Of a stretch of DNA of 64,000 bases, positions 39,101 through 44,342 are shown in pieces; the first letter of the stretch is position 1, and every line of letters starts with the position of its first letter. Position numbers and translations under genes: made by a program. The notes beneath the pieces are model-generated. The model was not told the origin of the DNA, made no database searches, and was given only the letters and a program-made list of their open reading frames with translations. This DNA is from Sialis fuliginosa (taxonomy: Eukaryota; Arthropoda; Insecta; Megaloptera; Sialidae), in NCBI GenBank assembly GCA_961205875.1, contig OY540810.1:33666001-33730000 (forward strand), given 5' to 3'.

Positions 39101-39909
39101 TTTTAAGTAGGGACTTACGTGACCTCACGCATAAAATCTATATATAAACTACTTAGAATGTGTAAGATCGATCATGAAAAATTAATGAATATTGACAGGA
39201 TTGATCTCCTTGTCGTTGTTAAAATTAATATATGTTAAATATCTAGTCAATTGAAGAGACCAGTGCATCTCAACCGGTGTATTACGATACACTACCATTA
39301 ACTGTATAAATTAGGGATGAGAAACGAGCAATTCATATTTAACTAATTGTTCTTGTAAGTGATTTATAATTGTTATGCGTAGAGTAAACGAGGTTATAAG
39401 TCTGATAAAAAAGTTGTTTAAAAAATGGATCTAAATCAAGCCTTGAGGCTTCCGCGGTGATCTTGATATTGATCTTGGCTTCTGGGTGTAATCCGCGTCG
39501 GTTTGGTCGTGTTATCGACCAACGTTTCGTCACACATTGCAGTGGACATCTTCAGGGCTCTGCACTTTTAGAAGAGCCCTGAAGATGTTCACTGCAATGT
39601 GTGACGAAACGTTGGCCGATAACACGACCAAACCGACGCGGCTTACATCCAGAAGCCAAGATCTACGGTTCTACATCCTTAATGAATAATTTCAATATTA
39701 TTTTTGTGTTATATTCGTATTTGTTCATACTTAAAATATCAAAATTGTTGAAATATTTTTTTTACTGATCTTTTTGCGGTTAGATTAAATATTAAAAATA
39801 ATTAGCAAAAATTTTTTTACATTTTACTTATGTAACAATATTATCTTACCATTCTTCGAAGAACATCTTCATCGGTGATTTTAGTTAATTCCGATGTTTG
39901 AGTCGCCAT
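1..39909 (-). CDS. SMTN: Smoothelin homologue, giant spliced gene (whole locus; 3' end off the left edge)
   Basis: Smoothelins are cytoskeletal proteins that associate with actin filaments. The family carries short helical 'smoothelin' domains and a C-terminal type-2 CH domain. I assembled 15 coding exons from minus-strand open frames bounded by GT-AG sites; every junction keeps frame. Three smoothelin segments are visible: E1/E2 (DDFSRKKEIRAHMYKLREA), E3/E4 (GYEQRRRIRSQIREV) and E10/E11 (SYEERRIIRARLRQV). The start of the CH domain (DRLLYWCQVKT, compare vertebrate LLDWCRAKT) sits in E15 at the window edge. The E12-ending form is about 5330 residues; the CH form is 3745 residues to the edge. 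Vertebrate smoothelin is under 1000 residues, so the excess lies in E3 and E12. The domain set and order make the family call strong. Isoform structure is inferred, and no transcript was available. Confidence 0.9.
110..1194 (-). other. Intron E14-E15
   Basis: This is AT-rich intron sequence. The only landmark is an uninterrupted poly-C run at about 831-848. No coding segment or recognisable transposon was seen. Confidence 0.6.
831..848. repeat. Poly-C homopolymer run
   Basis: A run of about 18 C bases in otherwise AT-rich intron DNA. Similar C or G runs occur at about 13118-13133, 50385-50397, 51050-51060 and 54446-54460. Run length may be unreliable in the assembly. Confidence 0.8.
1195..1306 (-). 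CDS. SMTN: E14: conserved linker before the CH domain
   Basis: The 112-nt exon has donor CAG|GTAA (GT at 1193-1194) and acceptor TTTCAG at 1307-1308. It encodes VTTKVTTTQRTVSSKP followed by MSPFAKFRQLDKQNS and a Ser/Pro stretch. The 'SPFAKFRQLDKQ' helix-like block stands out against low-complexity flanks and looks conserved. Phase in is 1 and phase out is 2, both matching the neighbours. It belongs to the CH-containing form only. Confidence 0.8.
1670..1723 (-). CDS. SMTN: E13: small exon opening the CH-form tail
   Basis: The 54-nt exon has acceptor TTTTACAG at 1724-1725 and donor CAG|GTAATG. Read in phase it gives (x)CVETTKETVKEGPQTKT and joins E14 through a split valine. Its first two bases (AA) combine with the single G left by E11 to give GAA (Glu). 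It can therefore follow E11 directly, skipping E12, and this is the evidence for alternative protein ends. Confidence 0.75.
1724..2683 (-). other. 3' UTR of the E12 form and intron before E13
   Basis: This lies downstream of the E12 stop. No canonical AATAAA was seen on the minus strand just after the stop. An ATTAAA/TAAATAA cluster near 2130-2140 is the best polyadenylation candidate I can see. A possible short terminal exon (2249-2343) lies inside and is listed separately. Confidence 0.45.
2249..2343 (-). CDS. Possible third alternative terminal exon
   Basis: A minus-strand acceptor ('TGCATTCAAG', AG at 2344-2345) is followed by an open stretch of 30 codons ending in TGA. Joined to the G left by E11, it reads V, then PCEAMPKPFNLEIDSFHK and a hydrophobic end, SLELMKA. 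A random segment fits the phase one time in three, so this is weak. The composition looks more protein-like than its flanks. Confidence 0.25.
2684..7716 (-). CDS. SMTN: E12: 5-kb alternative terminal exon with its own stop
   Basis: The exon opens at acceptor TTTTTTGCAG (AG at 7717-7718). CA completes the codon begun by E11, giving MAEQEAGTKIISSGDRAK. It runs 1676 residues to TAA at 2684-2686. The N-terminal part has helical blocks: LLLPLLKELLDKQGN, RRLALLHLVSRLQEGL and QEELADARRLMEEMVIRD. Two further blocks look structured: KKFLAFLNKQ with WSNTFGNLKTIFE (about 6055-6170), and KFLTNLFEHKQ with KLPWAGQE (about 5850-5910). The remainder is rich in N, Q, Y, S and P, with Pro-rich patches such as RSPVPPPIPVPVPRRRG near 3870 that could bind SH3 domains. 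A 16-residue repeat lies at 4270-4540. The end is acidic: LLDETNVDEAFEDLF. No catalytic domain is recognised. No donor that would join it to E13 in phase stood out, so I treat it as terminal. Confidence 0.85.
4270..4540 (-). repeat. 16-residue protein repeat inside E12
   Basis: Four to five copies of a unit like DYNNYVEKDKNKDKIQ (48 bp) lie in tandem, with one degenerate copy at each end. The unit is charged and Tyr/Asn-rich and probably disordered. The open frame seen on the other strand here is a by-product of the repeat. Confidence 0.8.
7780..7855 (-). CDS. SMTN: E11: second half of the third smoothelin domain
   Basis: The 76-nt exon has acceptor ATATATAG at 7856-7857 and donor GAAG|GTATAA. 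It encodes LESSSSYEERRIIRARLRQV then MAEQE, matching the 'YEERR.IRA.LR.V' signature of smoothelin domains. It enters in phase 0 and leaves in phase 1. The phase-1 G can be completed by E12 (CA, Ala) or E13 (AA, Glu), making this the branch-point exon for the alternative ends. Confidence 0.9.
8064..8165 (-). CDS. SMTN: E10: first half of the third smoothelin domain
   Basis: The exon is 102 nt, exactly 34 codons, in phase 0 at both ends. The acceptor is TTTCTTTCTAG and the donor TTG|GTAATG. It reads DSGRRQVGSISHFSRPVT then LLDIEEVWDETILKLL, which flows into E11. 'IEEVWDETILKLL' is the first helix of the smoothelin module. Confidence 0.88.
9479..9697. mobile_element. Palindromic miniature inverted-repeat element
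   Basis: The 219-bp segment is one imperfect palindrome. The left arm opens ATATTTGTTCAC..GTTTTTGATC and the right arm mirrors it. The arms are built from repeated 'GATCTACAACGATCTACAAAG' pieces, and the centre (GATAAAGATTGAAACGTT and its complement) also pairs. There is no open frame. The family is unknown and target duplication is unclear. Confidence 0.7.
10012..10190 (-). promoter_or_regulatory. GC-rich pocket; possible untranslated exon
   Basis: The segment is markedly richer in GC and CpG than its surroundings. On the minus strand it ends in a usable donor, TTAACAG|GTATCC, at 10010-10011. Splicing to E10 would put a very short upstream frame (ATG TGT TAA) ahead of it, so no coding start is provided. 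It may instead be part of an unrecognised repeat. Confidence 0.25.
11094..11397. mobile_element. TIR element 'CCCGGTATTATAAA', copy 1
   Basis: A 304-bp non-coding element has terminal inverted repeats of about 70 bp: CCCGGTATTATAAA..TTTGCTTGAG and, inside, TTCCAGCTAACGCTATCTGC. The right end mirrors the left (CCCGATATTATAAAG..). A second copy lies at 44762-45034. The family is unnamed. Confidence 0.75.
11480..11805. repeat. 'GAGACGAGAC'-type repeat
   Basis: The segment contains many degenerate CGAGAC units, bounded loosely by TAGGGCTGCAAA on the left and TGCAATCCTAG on the right. That could be a short terminal inverted repeat. A related fragment is near 60500-60555. The family is uncertain. 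Confidence 0.4.
12229..13092 (+). mobile_element. 'AGCTGTGCCCGCGGC' repeat, long copy
   Basis: Starts AAACTAGCTGTGCCCGCGGC and ends in a GACAGACAGACAGAGAGACG motif and a TATATATA tail. Both ends match a reverse-strand copy at 20632-20968 that lacks about 470 bp of the middle (roughly 12300-12770). A truncated third copy lies at 55312-55440. Non-coding; a SINE-like or Helitron-like derivative is possible, but I cannot place it. Confidence 0.6.
13949..14795. repeat. 72-bp minisatellite, interrupted by a hAT element
   Basis: Units beginning CGAATCGATTTCTGG occur at 13949, 14021 and 14741. The first two are 72 bp apart. Removing the inserted element plus one target copy (648 bp) puts the third 72 bp after the second. 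This gives about three units and confirms the insertion site. Confidence 0.85.
14077..14716. mobile_element. Non-autonomous hAT element with 8-bp target duplication
   Basis: The 640-bp element has ends CAGGGTGGGATTAA and, reversed, CAGCGCCGGATTAAG. It is flanked by perfect duplicates of CTCATAAT (14069-14076 and 14717-14724). Both ends carry 'GCTACGGGCCCCGCG'. The inside contains an ATCGAAAAATCGATTTTT palindromic stretch and AT-rich filler. No transposase is present. The 8-bp duplication and CAG ends fit hAT. Confidence 0.85.
14845..15150 (-). repeat. 'AGGGTTCCG' insect repeat fragment
   Basis: Reads 'TTTTTAGGGTTCCGAAAAAA', with 'CGTCGGTTCG' and Pro-rich-looking CT tracts. It resembles the tail of the GGGTTCC family seen at 62-64 kb, in reverse orientation. 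Assigned by resemblance only. Confidence 0.35.
16793..16856. repeat. Perfect 64-bp palindrome
   Basis: Two 32-base arms meet between 16824 and 16825 with no spacer and no mismatch; each outer arm reads AGATTACTTAATAATTTAAT and the centre is CACAAATATATATATTTGTG. The next base pair outward fails. It could form a cruciform or be the core of a decayed inverted-repeat element. Confidence 0.95.
17405..17636. repeat. Tandem duplication, 116-bp unit, two copies
   Basis: Copies start TTGTTAAAAAAAT at 17405 and 17521. Both contain AAAAATTAATATGATGAACA and AATTTGAAATATCT. They are diverged by substitutions and small indels. No function is seen. Confidence 0.75.
17669..18080 (-). promoter_or_regulatory. 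Candidate internal promoter and untranslated first exon
   Basis: The 17790-18080 part is rich in CpG, unlike the intron around it. Going down the minus strand it ends in a near-consensus donor, CTGTTAG|GTAAGTT (GT at 17667-17668). In the phase needed to enter E10 the last codon is a stop, so any exon here would be non-coding. A shorter transcript starting here would begin translation downstream; the Met in E11 is the first in frame. A plus-strand donor-like GACG|GTGAGT near 17900 leaves the orientation open. Confidence 0.35.
18264..18360. repeat. Single end of an 'ACAGGGTGTCCC' repeat
   Basis: Begins ATACAGGGTGTCCCGTAAAC, a terminal motif common to insect non-autonomous repeats. A similar start, ATACAGGGTGTTGC, is at about 21756. 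No matching second end was found for either. Confidence 0.4.
19076..19455 (-). mobile_element. 'GGTACTGGCACCAG' repeat family, copy 1
   Basis: Matches the copies at 41618-42060 (plus) and 47446-47906 (minus) over most of its length, e.g. TAATAATTAATAAATAAATT and TCCAGTAAT-type motifs. The GGTACTGGCACCAG end is decayed here. Non-coding, about 430-460 bp when complete. Confidence 0.65.
20632..20968 (-). mobile_element. 'AGCTGTGCCCGCGGC' repeat, short copy
   Basis: Reverse-oriented copy of the 12229-13092 element. It has CTCTCTGTCTGTCTGCC at its left and GAAGCCGCGGGCACAGC at its right. It lacks about 470 bp present in the long copy. Confidence 0.65.
21522..21600 (+). repeat. 'ACTAGCTGTTACCCGC' repeat start
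   Basis: The text ACTAGCTGTTACCCGCAACT followed by TCGTTCGCGTG is a repeat start I recognise from moth and butterfly genomes. The far end is not visible. Confidence 0.45.
22085..22385. repeat. 'GTATCCGAAA' internal-repeat element, copy 1
   Basis: Multiple degenerate GAAACTGTATCCGAAATAAT units, shared with 46290-46570. Non-coding. Confidence 0.55.
24467..24627 (-). CDS. SMTN: E9
   Basis: The 161-nt exon has donor CGTCAG|GTAAGA and an acceptor with a weak pyrimidine tract (AAATAAG). It encodes DVQIGDSTEDAEARSLLNKF, then LGAQVLMSGIEPLLE and a Ser/Thr run. The 'EARSLLNKFLGAQVLMSGIE' block is helix-like and looks conserved. Phases 1 in, 0 out match E8 and E10. Confidence 0.85.
24752..25093. mobile_element. 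'CCGACCGAAACCG' miniature inverted-repeat element
   Basis: About 340 bp lying in the E8-E9 intron. The left end is AACCGACCGAAACCGAATTT and the right end mirrors it (TTCGGTCGGT). The inside has ATTTCGGTTTT- and GGCCGAAACC-type pieces. Non-coding; the superfamily is uncertain. Confidence 0.65.
25390..25551 (-). CDS. SMTN: E8
   Basis: The 162-nt exon has acceptor CATTAACAG and donor GAAG|GTGAGT. It encodes GTVEFSKTISLESMDSC, EPKSGRRPGNSKSFLN and RVTGVKDIITRMKNADE. The last block is amphipathic and continues smoothly into E9. Phase 1 in, 1 out. Confidence 0.85.
25676..25795 (-). CDS. SMTN: E7
   Basis: The 120-nt exon has acceptor ATTTTATAG and donor CCAG|GTATTT. It encodes VETVKSERQSYPKAGLIL, then RTSSFKETQAASDDLSSR and a split Gly. 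Both junctions keep frame. Confidence 0.83.
25870..25981 (-). CDS. SMTN: E6
   Basis: The 112-nt exon has acceptor TTCTCATAG and donor GCAG|GTGTGT. It encodes ETEEEIKDSSDKIMSVTS then KVTRRGSVKELSKKFIENA. The 'GSVKELSKKFIE' helix with a preceding basic RRGS is a plausible kinase site and short binding helix. Confidence 0.85.
26052..26275 (-). CDS. SMTN: E5
   Basis: The 224-nt exon has acceptor TTTTTTTAG and donor TCACAA|GTAATT. It encodes VKGTVVTSSFYSENGQEP, EINVTKYSSNPRDLGEYS, GMRIHGLTSVTTTQKFG and a Ser/Lys end. The split Val codon joins E4. Confidence 0.87.
26333..27263 (-). CDS. SMTN: E4: second half of smoothelin domain 2 plus a Ser/Pro/Lys region
   Basis: Begins at acceptor ATTTTTAG with LEQVVGYEQRRRIRSQIREV then KQMISEGK, the second smoothelin segment completed from E3. 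This is followed by Thr-rich KIITTKTTTVTTPVTV, a degenerate array of RKSPERKPQKVEE-type units, and basic Ser/Pro sequence. It ends RPLFGIKALRHQPSFSDKTE. The vertebrate protein also carries a Thr/Ser-rich stretch after its last smoothelin domain. Donor GAAG|GTATAT. Confidence 0.9.
27336..36082 (-). CDS. SMTN: E3: giant 8.7-kb repeat-rich exon, ends in first half of smoothelin domain 2
   Basis: One exon of 8747 nt encodes 2915 residues. The acceptor is TATTTTCCAG and the donor CAAATG|GTAAGT; the 72-nt intron to E4 is minimal. In order from the N-terminus it holds a charged start (DLRNNDNAWNVVSQEEK), 11 copies of a 9-residue KDYRQDF/YEK unit, Thr-rich sequence with TETRRLPDGSTVTKTKYK, a 22-residue array, and two blocks of a 41-residue Ser-Pro repeat. 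Four LSV..KV..F..TAE repeats and an SPEKxR array follow. The exon finishes with KKAKALFENI, DILSRPSVWEARKNAK, VSKAKEVFEK, and PCIEDIMDLVLLEQM, the first helix of smoothelin domain 2. Most of it is probably disordered, highly charged and rich in proline-directed phosphorylation sites; no enzyme domain is seen. I infer a long flexible spacer or scaffold between actin-linked modules. Confidence 0.92.
28300..28435 (-). repeat. SPEKxR protein repeats in E3
   Basis: Five or six 8- to 9-residue units of the form RRPSPEKD or RKSSPEKD in tandem. They are potential proline-directed or basophilic kinase sites. Confidence 0.8.
28510..29025 (-). repeat. Four 'LSVxxKVxxFxxTAE' repeats in E3
   Basis: The units read LETDESLLSVNEKVTRFL, LRTDECMLSVTDKVHKFL, LKTDDCTLSVTEKVQKFI and LKSDECLLSVSDKVNRFS, mostly followed by TAE. 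Spacing is about 45 residues. Unlike the Ser-Pro arrays the core is hydrophobic with helical periodicity, so it probably folds or binds a partner. I do not recognise a named domain. Confidence 0.85.
30190..31180 (-). repeat. Second block of 41-residue Ser-Pro repeats with a closing module
   Basis: About eight copies of an EFPAQRRSPESSPERK-type unit, diverged and of variable length (32-41 residues). They end in a non-repeat module, FIENERSDVDFKTCTVNV then FVDTKTFITNEKDE, at 30190-30296. The same arrangement closes the first block. Confidence 0.85.
31231..32485 (-). repeat. First block of 41-residue Ser-Pro repeats with a closing module
   Basis: About nine copies of a 123-bp unit (EFPAQRRSPESSPERKVP, then KKSPAKPEESEPREKDIKP). 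Several neighbours are nearly identical, indicating recent unequal exchange. It closes with module FIENEKSDNDFKTCTVNV then FIDTKTFIVNETDET at 31231-31345. Confidence 0.88.
33466..33912 (-). repeat. 22-residue SPVNDKPRTxSPSKQ repeats in E3
   Basis: Six full 66-bp units of the form QFERSPVNDKPRTRSPSKQT plus a shorter seventh. Alternation of QFER/QFEG and RTR/RTK suggests expansion by pairs. Confidence 0.9.
35424..35718 (-). repeat. 9-residue YRQD repeats in E3
   Basis: Eleven 27-bp units alternate DYRQDFDQK and DYRQDYEKK. They are strongly charged and Tyr-rich. The long open frames seen on other frames and on the opposite strand over this array follow from the 27-bp periodicity and are not separate genes. 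Confidence 0.9.
38023..38518 (+). mobile_element. Mariner DNA transposon relic
   Basis: The transposase begins with ATG at 38192, KKSEFRVLIKHWNEGMA, and further on shows RMSTNNVPRSGKPNEAV and ISKERVGHILHECLHMNK ending CCARWVP. These match mariner transposases of the EFRVLIKH..GKNTVEA type. The frame is lost several times, starting with two stops right after NEGMA, a short stretch is missing, and everything C-terminal to the ARWVP motif (most of the catalytic domain) is absent. A 5' end fragment (GCTGAAAAGTCTTTGGCC) precedes it. Inactive. Confidence 0.8.
38655..38724 (-). mobile_element. hAT-like terminal fragment
   Basis: Read on the minus strand from 38724: CAGGGGTTCCCAACCC, then GCGGGCACCATGGTACC. 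This is a typical hAT end. No partner end or target duplication was located. Confidence 0.5.
38775..39039 (-). CDS. SMTN: E2: second half of smoothelin domain 1
   Basis: The 265-nt exon has acceptor TGTTCCACAG and donor TTCAA|GTAAGT. It opens WQDADDFSRKKEIRAHMYK then LREARLREFYSGGDD, the N-terminal smoothelin segment. It continues with a Thr/Ala stretch and SLKSKEVRDSESPTRDVS. Its final A joins AA of E3 as Lys. Its GC content is higher than E3's. Confidence 0.9.
39471..39663. repeat. Near-perfect 193-bp inverted repeat in the E1-E2 intron
   Basis: Arms 39471-39561 and 39573-39663 differ at only a few positions around an 11-base loop. Each arm holds a CTGAAGATG..GACGAAACG motif and ACACGACCAAACCGACGCGG. 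The CTGANGA..GAAA spacing resembles the hammerhead-like sequence known in Penelope-like elements. A foldback derivative of such an element is likely. Confidence 0.7.
39850..39909 (-). CDS. SMTN: E1: first coding exon
   Basis: ATG at 39907-39909 in the context GTCGCAATGG opens MATQTSELTKITDEDVLRRM, ending at donor AGAATG|GTAAGA in phase 0. It supplies the first helix of smoothelin domain 1. A 13-base leader (39910-39922) separates the ATG from an acceptor TTTGTTTCAG, so at least one untranslated exon lies upstream. This is the first ATG after that acceptor. Confidence 0.9.
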
Positions 39910-41110
39910 TGCGACAATTTATCTGAAACAAAACAAACAAACCGATATTTTATAATGTTCCAACTAAATACGTAGGTACCTATTTATCACTAAATATTAA
40001 ACAATTGATTTAAATTAATTAAATTAAAAGATCTAAATACTAACAACAATAGGTACATCACATCACGTTTGATCATTACCTTTTATTTATTATTCGAAAG
40101 GGAATTTCAATGCCTGGTTAAATTATAAACCTTATTATTATATTGAATCTAAATAACTGCGATTTAAATAATGAATACTATTAAAGTTCAAGTACTTTCG
40201 TTTTAATTAATACAATGAAATTTAAGTGTTTTTTATATACTTAATATGAAAATCAAAAAAAAAAATTGGTAGATTCAAATTTTTTTTATTATTATTCACT
40301 AATGCAAAATTATAAAATAAATAAACAATTTTAGTTTACAAATTGACAAAATCGATCTTTCTTCAGCAAAAAAAAATGTTTTTGCTTTTTATGCAACAAA
40401 ATTCATTGATGTAGTTCTTTTTGATACAAAATTTTTCGTCTAGATTATAAAAAGGTATGTATAAATATATAACAATACTCGAAATAATTTAAGTTTTAGT
40501 TTTATAAAAAAGGGTAAATATTTTCAGTTACGAAAATGCGATTTTTGCATAAAAACTTAAATTGTTTTTTTATTTTGCTTGTTGTCAAATGTATTATGAA
40601 AAAAATTATTGAAATTCGGAAAATAATTATATTCAACAAGCCTCTTAAGTCAGTGAGGAAGTGGGTTGTCCCATAATTTCTTGTAAAAATTAAAACTGCA
40701 TCTACAACTTATCCAAAATTCACCCTGTTTGATGATAAGTAATTTTCCATTAAATACATAAAGTATCCTTTGTAAATAAATAATCCTATAAGGCAATTTT
40801 TTTTATTTTCATAAAACATTAAAAATAGTTCACATTTACAAATTTATATCTATTATTATTTATTATTAATTTGTTGTTCTCACATTTATCAAAACAATAG
40901 ACACAACAAAATAAATATTCCATATTACATCGAGACATAACTTTCTATTAGCTTGATTTAATAACAGTAATTACTGTCACATCTATTAATAATAATCAAT
41001 AATCGAACGCATACATATTATCACATAAACACATCAAAACCATATATGGTGAAAATATATTTAGACATTAAGCATTATTAATAATTCAGAAATAAACAGT
41101 TGTAATTAGA

Positions 41111-41347
41111 TTGGCACAAAAAATAAATCAGATAATTACGCAAGTCTTAAACGCAAGTAAGATGCCTTATATGGTCAAAGAGGCTGAGCGCCTTGGTGCA
41201 GCAGCGCCATATGGTGCCTTGCAAGGTTGGAGCGAAAGTGGACCATCTTACCCAGTATATGTTCTGTCAAATTGTCAGCCCATAGTCGTGTTTCCATATT
41301 TGTATAAAATTGCTACATGTGTGCCTAGACGATTTCCTATGTTTTGA
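41111..41347. other. Unexplained GC-richer pocket with a 78-codon frame
   Basis: A plus-strand frame contains EAERLGAAAPYGALQGWS and CQPIVVFPYLYKIATCVP, less biased than neighbouring noise. I recognise no family. It could be a piece of a decayed transposon or retroposed gene, or chance. The first codon is ATG only under a loose reading (TTG-like start), which argues against a real gene. Confidence 0.2.
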
Positions 41348-41617
41348 TCGTGCTAGATCTTATCTTTGTCTTGATGATGGCTTTCTGAAGAAGGTTGTTG
41401 AGATTTTTGATAGCATGTGTGTGTATTTATGATTTGTGTATGATTTTTTCGTGACGGTATATTTCAAAGGAGAGCGTGAGGTGGTGAAATAGGTCAAAGT
41501 CATGTTATTTTTGATTTAATTAATTTTAAGTGATATTGATTTCTGTTTTTTTTTCGTAATGGTAAAGTTGAAGTATGTATATTTATTTAAAAAGAAATTA
41601 ATTTGTTTTTATATAAG

Positions 41618-42060
41618 GTACTGGCACCAGTCTTGGATCTTACCCCAGTGTTGAGCACTTGTTTAATTAAATGGACTAAATTAGAAATATTTGTTGATAT
41701 TTGATAACTGCCATTACTGAATCATAATCTATAGACACTTAACTGTAAAACAGCTTAATTTGATGACAATGGGTGTCAAAATGGTGGACATTTAAACTAA
41801 TTATTAGTTTAATACTGTAATCTATTTATTAATTATTATATGATCATGACATCTGCTTTACATTGTTTACTTACTATAACTTTACTATAACTTTTGTGTC
41901 TTTGTGCTTATCATTTTGTAATCATTAGCAAGTGTCCATCACTGAGTGTCCATTACTGGTTTTACTTTATCCATTACTGGAGAAAAAACATAACAAAATA
42001 AAAAGTTATATTTAAAAAAACCTATATTTGGGGACTTTGCTAATTAAATTGATTTAATAA
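41618..42060 (+). mobile_element. 'GGTACTGGCACCAG' repeat family, copy 2
   Basis: Starts AAGGTACTGGCACCAGTCTT and ends near GGGGACTTTGCTAATTAAAT. It is a full-length match to the reverse copy at 47446-47906. Non-coding. Confidence 0.7.
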
Positions 42061-42794
42061 AAAAGTACTTGTTTTATTAGTTCATGAGAATTATCTAAAA
42101 AGAAACCCATCAATCCTGAAACAATAACTTGCTCTTCAGTACCAACCTTATTTCATAATAAATATAATTTTCTAAATGACAATGAATTATTTTTATGACT
42201 TGAGGGACATTTATAATAAAACACAATTATTTGTAATCAGTCTGTCATACAGTCATTAAAATAATGTTTCGTTTTCAACAATATTACACAAACAAAATTA
42301 TAAAATGTGATATTCATCAAAACTCAAAATTAAAAAAAAAAAAACACGTAATTTTTCAATTTTACTGTTCATTGATATAAAAAATTCAAATAACAAAAAT
42401 TAAGGGCATGTACTAGTAATACCTTTAATAACATATTTAACTATATGAATCACTCCTATTTCTGGAAGGGTTGATTTGTCATCTCCTGTTGATTTGATTA
42501 TTTCAAAAATAAGGTTTTCAAAATTATAATTATTTTTCTTTTTCCACAATATCTATCTCATTACAAGACGATCTTATCAAAAAGAAATCTCTCCCATTAC
42601 ATTCCATTATAAACCATCATCAGAAAGTAAAAGTATGCACGTATTCTCAACACTCACTCAAATAAATAAAAAAAGATAAAACATCACCACTCCCATTAAA
42701 CAAACAGAGACACCCATACATCCATAACAAACAAACATCTCATAAAATCTCCATGCGTCAAGAAGAAAATTAAAAAAATATCTTGTCTTTGTTG

Positions 42795-42965
42795 ACAGGG
42801 TCTCGGTTCGATTCCCGTGCATGATTTCGGCGTATCGTATGTCGTGGTCATATGACGTAGTCGTTTCCAAGCGGTTCGACCTCGTGGAGTTAGTGCAGCA
42901 CGATGATAACAATATAGGTATTTATGTGTTTTAAACAGGTTCCAATATGCTAAACTCGCCATGGT
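42795..42965 (+). repeat. Possible tRNA-derived SINE fragment
   Basis: CTCGGTTCGATTCCCGTGC contains a consensus RNA polymerase III B box (GGTTCGATTCC), followed by a body of about 150 bp. No A box was found in the expected place upstream, so this is at best a 5'-damaged SINE and not a tRNA gene. Confidence 0.35.
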
Positions 42966-43135
42966 AGGTGGTGGTGAGATAATCGGATGTATGACAGACT
43001 GATATTATGTATGATAGAATGTATTTGTTTATGTGAATTTAAATGTTTTGTTTTTTCATGCTAGTTGATCCAATTGTAATCTACTAATTTTATTTTACAT
43101 ATTATATTTTAAATGAAACTCTTCATGAGGCCCTC

Positions 43136-43582
43136 TATACAGAGTGTATTATTATTATAGGACCAGGCATTTATTTCTGTAACTATTGATAATATCAAAA
43201 AGTTTAAATAAAAAATATCTCTGGTTTTTTAGTACAAATTTATATTATTATTTTAGTTTACTTGATATCTTGCAAATAAAACTATAAGTTCATAAATTCA
43301 ATTTATTTAATATTTATGATGTCGAATTATTTTAAAATGTTTTATACAAAAGTTACCCAGAAAAACATGTTTTATAGTCCTTTAAAATAAAAAATTCACC
43401 ATTTAATTTAATTTAAAAAAGTTGCCTACCGAGCGCACGAAGCGAGCGAAGGTATATAAATTTGGATGTAGATTATTCTTCACATTAAAACACCACTGAT
43501 GTTTTTTATTTAAACTTTTTTGATATTATCAATAGTTATATAAATAAATGCCTGGTTCTATAATAATTATACATTCTGTATA
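43136..43582. mobile_element. MITE with 75-bp inverted ends ('TATACAGAGTGTA')
   Basis: The 447-bp element starts TATACAGAGTGTATTATTAT, and its right end mirrors this (TATACAGAATGTATAATTAT). Both share AGGACCAGGCATTTATT-like and TTGATAATATCAAAAA motifs. A GCGCACGAAGCGAGCG segment lies in the middle. Non-coding. Confidence 0.75.
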
Positions 43583-44342
43583 TTATACGAGTATATGTAT
43601 GTATGTATTTTTTTAAACCGTATTTATACAGCTACATACATTTAATTTTTTATGAGGGTCCGTGGTTAATAAGCAAGATTATAGGTAAACTCCTCAACTT
43701 TAAAATATAATAATAATTTATTGCTTCTTAAACCATTACAGATATGTATATAATTATTATCAGGGTCAGATTTTTAAGGCCCAATGTTTGGAGCGGAACA
43801 TTTTTAACTATTATATTTGTTACTAAAGGCCTACAAGAAGTGTTATCCGCTTAAATATACGAATATGCGGGAAATAACCAAAAAATAAAACACGTTATGT
43901 CAATTCAAGTGGTTTTTAGCTCTAATCCCAGTTAAGTACCAAAATCTTGAAGAATAGACCAAATTATAGCAATATGAAAAATAGCTAATTTATTAATATG
44001 GTATGCTGTCTAAAAATTTTTGATGTAAAAATAAGGTATAAAATGAAAATGGACCAATGGTATGGTACATAAAATAAATAATTTAAAAGAAATGTTCTAA
44101 TCCCTAAAAATAGCATAGCCATTAATATACAAAAAACAATACTCAATCAATTTGTTATCATTTTATCATTAATCTTTACAAGCAATAATGTTTAAAAATG
44201 CATTATTTAAAATCTTCAGGAATTTAAAAAAATGTGACCACAGGGTTGCCTAATATTGAATAAATTAATGTTATCTTCAAATCAGTAGGTATGTAACATA
44301 TATTGTAAATATGTAATATATACAAATACATGTCTTATAAAG

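Noticed and set aside
42803-42815. tRNA gene from the GGTTCGATTCC box
   Set aside because: No A box, no acceptor or anticodon stems; at most a SINE fragment.
42696-42962. 88-codon minus-strand frame (RTAWKRLRHMTTTYDTPKS)
   Set aside because: It spans the SINE-like B-box sequence; such frames recur as by-products of SINEs.
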